Of a DNA stretch of 64,000 nucleotides, positions 61,329 through 64,000 are shown in pieces. Below the pieces are notes generated by a model, which ran no database searches, was not told where the DNA came from, and saw only the letters and a list, made by a program, of their open reading frames with translations. Numbering within the stretch: the stretch's first letter is position 1; each line of letters begins with the position of its first letter. The DNA is taken from positions 62,001-126,000 of the forward strand of contig JAEWVR010000042.1 of assembly GCA_023459055.1 (NCBI GenBank), written 5' to 3'. Made by a program: the position numbers and the translations under genes. Source of the stretch: Fibrobacterota bacterium. Its GTDB lineage: Bacteria > Fibrobacterota > Chitinivibrionia > Chitinivibrionales > Chitinispirillaceae.

Positions 61329-62417
61329 ATGCAGTTGAAAAATCTGAGTTCTCTTTCGAATGTAGTTGTTCAATTTGTGGTTATTTCACTTGTGTTACAT
61401 CAGTTTGCTTTTGGTAAAGCAGAAGAACTTAAACCGCGATTGTCATTACGTCAGGTTGCAGTAAAGAATATCGCATATTCATCAACCGGTAAATATATTG
61501 CTATTCCAAATTTTATTACAACCGGTAGCGTTGGTGTATTTACAGTTGCTCCAAACGGTACTATCGCCAATGTTCCATCCCGTTTTACTGAAAAGGATTT
61601 TTTCAGGTCACGAGGCGTTTTCTATTATGCAGGAAAAAAAGATACTCTGACAGATATGGTCTTTATTCCGCTTCAGGAATTTTCAAAAGGGTATACTGTA
61701 TCATTTGCAAACAAAGCAGATACACTGATCATTTGCGGTAGTGACAAAATTTCAATCTACACGATGCAAAATGTATCGCTATTGAAAACTATAGATTTAA
61801 AAGGTGTATCAAGGGCAATTTTCTCCAATGATAACAGTATGATTGCTGCTGTTGCAGAAGGAAAATTGTATTTAATAAAATCACCGGATCTCTCATCGAT
61901 AATGACCATTGAGCCTGAGAGTGGATGCCGGTTTGCAGATATTTCATTTTCATCGGACAGTCGTTTTGTAGCAGTGTATGAGCATAAAAATCAGTTACTT
62001 GATTATTCTGCTCGTATCCGTATATTTACAACTGATAATGGTAGTGAGGATCGGCGTTTACCCTGGTTGAATGAAAAATTATCAACTGAACCTGGAAATC
62101 ATTTTCCTCTCATTTCGTACCTGCCATCAGACAGTGCGCTTGCAGTAACACTTGAGAAGACTATGTTTGCAAAAGTAATGGTTGTTAAATCAATTGATGG
62201 CACAGTAATTAAGGAATTTAAAGGGTCCTGTCATGCAGTCTCAGTTAATAGCGGTTTGTTTGCAGCAGGGAACACTATATATAATTTAATAAATTGGGAA
62301 AAAGCAGGTGATATTACCGGCGCAGTTATAAGTATGTCGTTTGCCTCGGAATCTCCGGATCTTATCGTAACGACACTTGATAAAGTGATTCGTTACAAAG
62401 TTACACTCGGGAAATAA
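61329..62417 (+). CDS. Secreted beta-propeller-like protein of unknown function
   Basis: 362 residues from the ATG at 61329 (GGAG at 61317-61320); an earlier TTG overlaps the site. A signal peptide (VVVQFVVISLVLHQFAFG) is followed by repeats of WD40/YVTN type: IAYSSTGKYIAIPNF, AIFSNDNSMIAAVAEGKLYL, ISFSSDSRFVAVYE, SLPSD-like YLPSDSALAVTL, and a last MSFASESPDLIVTT. Each has the 'h-x-F-S-x-D-x-x-x-h-A-h' pattern, so a six- or seven-bladed propeller is likely. Propellers bind proteins or ligands; no enzyme motif is seen. Neighbours give no hint of its partner. Confidence 0.65.
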   Translation: MQLKNLSSLSNVVVQFVVISLVLHQFAFGKAEELKPRLSLRQVAVKNIAYSSTGKYIAIPNFITTGSVGVFTVAPNGTIANVPSRFTEKDFFRSRGVFYYAGKKDTLTDMVFIPLQEFSKGYTVSFANKADTLIICGSDKISIYTMQNVSLLKTIDLKGVSRAIFSNDNSMIAAVAEGKLYLIKSPDLSSIMTIEPESGCRFADISFSSDSRFVAVYEHKNQLLDYSARIRIFTTDNGSEDRRLPWLNEKLSTEPGNHFPLISYLPSDSALAVTLEKTMFAKVMVVKSIDGTVIKEFKGSCHAVSVNSGLFAAGNTIYNLINWEKAGDITGAVISMSFASESPDLIVTTLDKVIRYKVTLGK

Positions 62418-62451
62418 TCCCAAAACTTATGGGAATAATGAATCGTGGATT

Positions 62452-62480
62452 CGCAGAACACTGGAAATCAGTGTTCTGCG
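62452..62480. terminator. Bidirectional hairpin between convergent genes
   Basis: A perfect 12-bp stem, CGCAGAACACTG (62452-62463) with CAGTGTTCTGCG (62469-62480), and a GAAAT loop, lying between the propeller gene and the activase gene (stop at 62485). Confidence 0.75.
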
Positions 62481-62484
62481 TTAA

Positions 62485-64000
62485 TTAGTTTGGTTGTTTT
62501 ACTTTCGAATGCAAGCGTTCAACCTGAAGACAGAATGCTTCAATTCGGGCTTCAATGATCTGAGGGAACGGGTTGCCATCCGATTCAATCGGTAAAAACG
62601 GGAGCGATTGAATATCAAGTTTTGCGACAGATGCTGATTTGTCAAGCTGTTGTTTCATCTCTGTGGTTGCATCTGCTGAAAGAACCGACTCAATAACACG
62701 TGTAGGCATACAGGCGAATGGGCCTATAGAGATTACCCCATGTGTGTGATGAATAATGTCTTTAAAAAATCCGCCAACTGCAAGAATTGATTCTCCTCTG
62801 AACCGTATATCAAAAAAGTTGCTGCCAAGCTTTACGATATTGTCGATATTGATAGTTTCATATTCAAAAAGACCGGATTTTGCCATAATTTTCTTTATCT
62901 TTTTTTCGAAAATATTCTGAACAACAAGTTTTGTCTTAAATTGCATCCATTCCTTAAAATTGAAATTAGATTCGTAAATCCCCTTTTCGATAATGTAATC
63001 AACATATTTTGTCCATTCAAAGAAATGCGAACGTTTGACAACGATATCACGTTTTTCAAGTGTTTCAAGAAGATTCTGGCATGAAAAGTAATCACGCCGG
63101 ACAAATATTTCACCCATTAACGACACTTTTCGCGCATTGACAAGGGTGCATTTAAGGGGGATTGCCCGTAGTTGTTCAGCAACTGACTCTAAAAGTTTGT
63201 AAAGTTTTCCTGATTGTTTGTTTTCAAAGAGCGAGACAATTCTGTTCCACTGCTCCTCAAAAATTGAAAGTGCTTTTGTTTTGTCAATCGCTAAAACAGA
63301 GAGGGCATTCTTGATATCCTCCATGACATCAGCAATGATAAACCCTTTTAAAAACGGCATTCGCTCAAGTGGTTTGAATGCTTCATATACATAACCTTTT
63401 TCAGCAGTAAGACTAAAAACTGAAACATTTTCGAGCCGGTTTTTCTTAATCATTTCATTAAGGAATACCCGGTATTGCGGGAACCGGCAGTTGCCTGGCG
63501 TAAAAGGCATGAAATAAGCTACAAGTTCTGATGGATCGGTGCGATGTTTTAGATACTTTAAAACTCCTCCGACAGTCAACTGTAAAGGAAGGCATTCTTT
63601 GCATGATGAATTGCCGCGCCCCAGTTTCAACGCTTCATGGTCGTATACCGGAATAGCACTTGACCTCACACCAACACCCCTGAAACTTGCTGCAAGAATC
63701 TCGCTGCTCAGACGACCCATTGATGGTATCAGGAGATGTACCTTTTTATCAAGAAATGATACCATTTTGTTATCTGATGTGACAAACTGAGGTATTGTAC
63801 CCTTATAGGCAATCCGTGCCGGTGTAAACGGCGTTGCAGTAGTATCACCCTTGCTGAGTTCTCGGTACTTGTTTACAATGTCAAGAAATGCTTCAATACG
63901 GGTATTTACTCCGGCATCAGCAGTATGGCTATCAAGTTCAAGTGTCAGCGATGGTTTGCTTTTCATAATATCACGAAAGTACCCGACAATAAATGAATCC
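62485..64000 (-). CDS. Acyl-CoA dehydratase activase-related protein (COG3581-like), partial
   Basis: The frame is open through the right edge: above the ATG at 63966 it continues as DSFIVGYFRDI, so the true start lies outside. The visible 505 residues match the C-terminal part of large proteins related to the 2-hydroxyglutaryl-CoA dehydratase activator: SLTLELDSHTADAGVNTRIEAF near the start (seen in two pieces), CKECLPLQLTVGG, MPFTPGNCRFPQY and the end GVISIGPFACMPTRVIESVL. These proteins carry Fe-S clusters and are typical of anaerobes; the exact substrate is unknown. An N-terminal ASKHA ATPase part may lie upstream outside the window. Confidence 0.88.
   Translation of the reverse strand, partial: DSFIVGYFRDIMKSKPSLTLELDSHTADAGVNTRIEAFLDIVNKYRELSKGDTTATPFTPARIAYKGTIPQFVTSDNKMVSFLDKKVHLLIPSMGRLSSEILAASFRGVGVRSSAIPVYDHEALKLGRGNSSCKECLPLQLTVGGVLKYLKHRTDPSELVAYFMPFTPGNCRFPQYRVFLNEMIKKNRLENVSVFSLTAEKGYVYEAFKPLERMPFLKGFIIADVMEDIKNALSVLAIDKTKALSIFEEQWNRIVSLFENKQSGKLYKLLESVAEQLRAIPLKCTLVNARKVSLMGEIFVRRDYFSCQNLLETLEKRDIVVKRSHFFEWTKYVDYIIEKGIYESNFNFKEWMQFKTKLVVQNIFEKKIKKIMAKSGLFEYETINIDNIVKLGSNFFDIRFRGESILAVGGFFKDIIHHTHGVISIGPFACMPTRVIESVLSADATTEMKQQLDKSASVAKLDIQSLPFLPIESDGNPFPQIIEARIEAFCLQVERLHSKVKQPN

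Noticed and set aside
1..64000. CRISPR array, rRNA operon, prophage or intact IS element
   Set aside because: No regularly spaced repeats, no rRNA-like sequence, no integrase or transposase gene seen on either strand.

Overview
The window reads as chromosomal DNA of an AT-leaning Gram-negative anaerobe, most likely of the Fibrobacterota (Fibrobacter/Chitinispirillum side). The clues are a TIGR02147-type protein (a family first defined in Fibrobacter succinogenes) translationally coupled to a secreted DUF2341/LamG protein, a strict-anaerobe-style hybrid-cluster protein (N-terminal CYQC), an FNR-like box, and an acyl-CoA dehydratase activase-type protein. This placement is inference; there is no rRNA in the window.

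About 1.9-36.3 kb is a type VI secretion (T6SS) region split in two. The first half (1.9-21.6 kb, + strand) runs tssK-tssL-tssA-tssB-tssC-hcp-tssE-tssF-tssG-vgrG. It continues into a cargo module: two tandem DUF2169 proteins, a membrane-spanning PAAR-like protein, an Rhs protein with an HNH/NS-type nuclease tip, and a probable immunity gene. The second half (28.1-36.3 kb) holds a Ser/Thr kinase with a periplasmic region, a convergent gene fusing an FHA domain through one membrane segment to a lytic transglycosylase, and a TssM lacking the usual two N-terminal membrane helices. ClpV (TssH), TssJ and a PppA-type phosphatase were not seen. The likely logic is that the kinase phosphorylates Thr residues, the FHA domain binds them, and the attached transglycosylase opens the peptidoglycan where the TssM/TssL complex sits.

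Between the halves (21.6-28.1 kb) lies an accessory zone. It contains a membrane protein of unknown role, an IscS-like cysteine desulfurase, an intact YjjJ/HipH-type HipA kinase, and several decayed genes: a HEAT-repeat-type fragment, a frameshifted small ORF, a ParE toxin with a frameshift beside an intact antitoxin, and a Fic gene with its centre deleted. A 38-bp inverted repeat (35/38 identical) brackets 23.95-27.2 kb.

From 36 kb onward the content is mainly housekeeping or cell-surface: the LamG/TIGR02147 pair, a YchJ-like SEC-C protein, a secreted protein of unknown role, a DUF4143 ATPase, a ferredoxin-cupin-hybrid cluster protein operon behind a perfect FNR-type palindrome, pyruvate kinase, three tRNAs (Arg-ACG, Cys-GCA, Gly-GCC), a TetR regulator under a perfect 31-bp operator, a GAF-GGDEF protein, a GT9-like protein, an L,D-transpeptidase coupled to a huge coiled-coil protein, glgC plus a phosphoglucomutase (glycogen synthesis), a beta-propeller-like secreted protein, and the C-terminal part of an acyl-CoA dehydratase activase-type protein running off the right edge. 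A TPR protein runs off the left edge.
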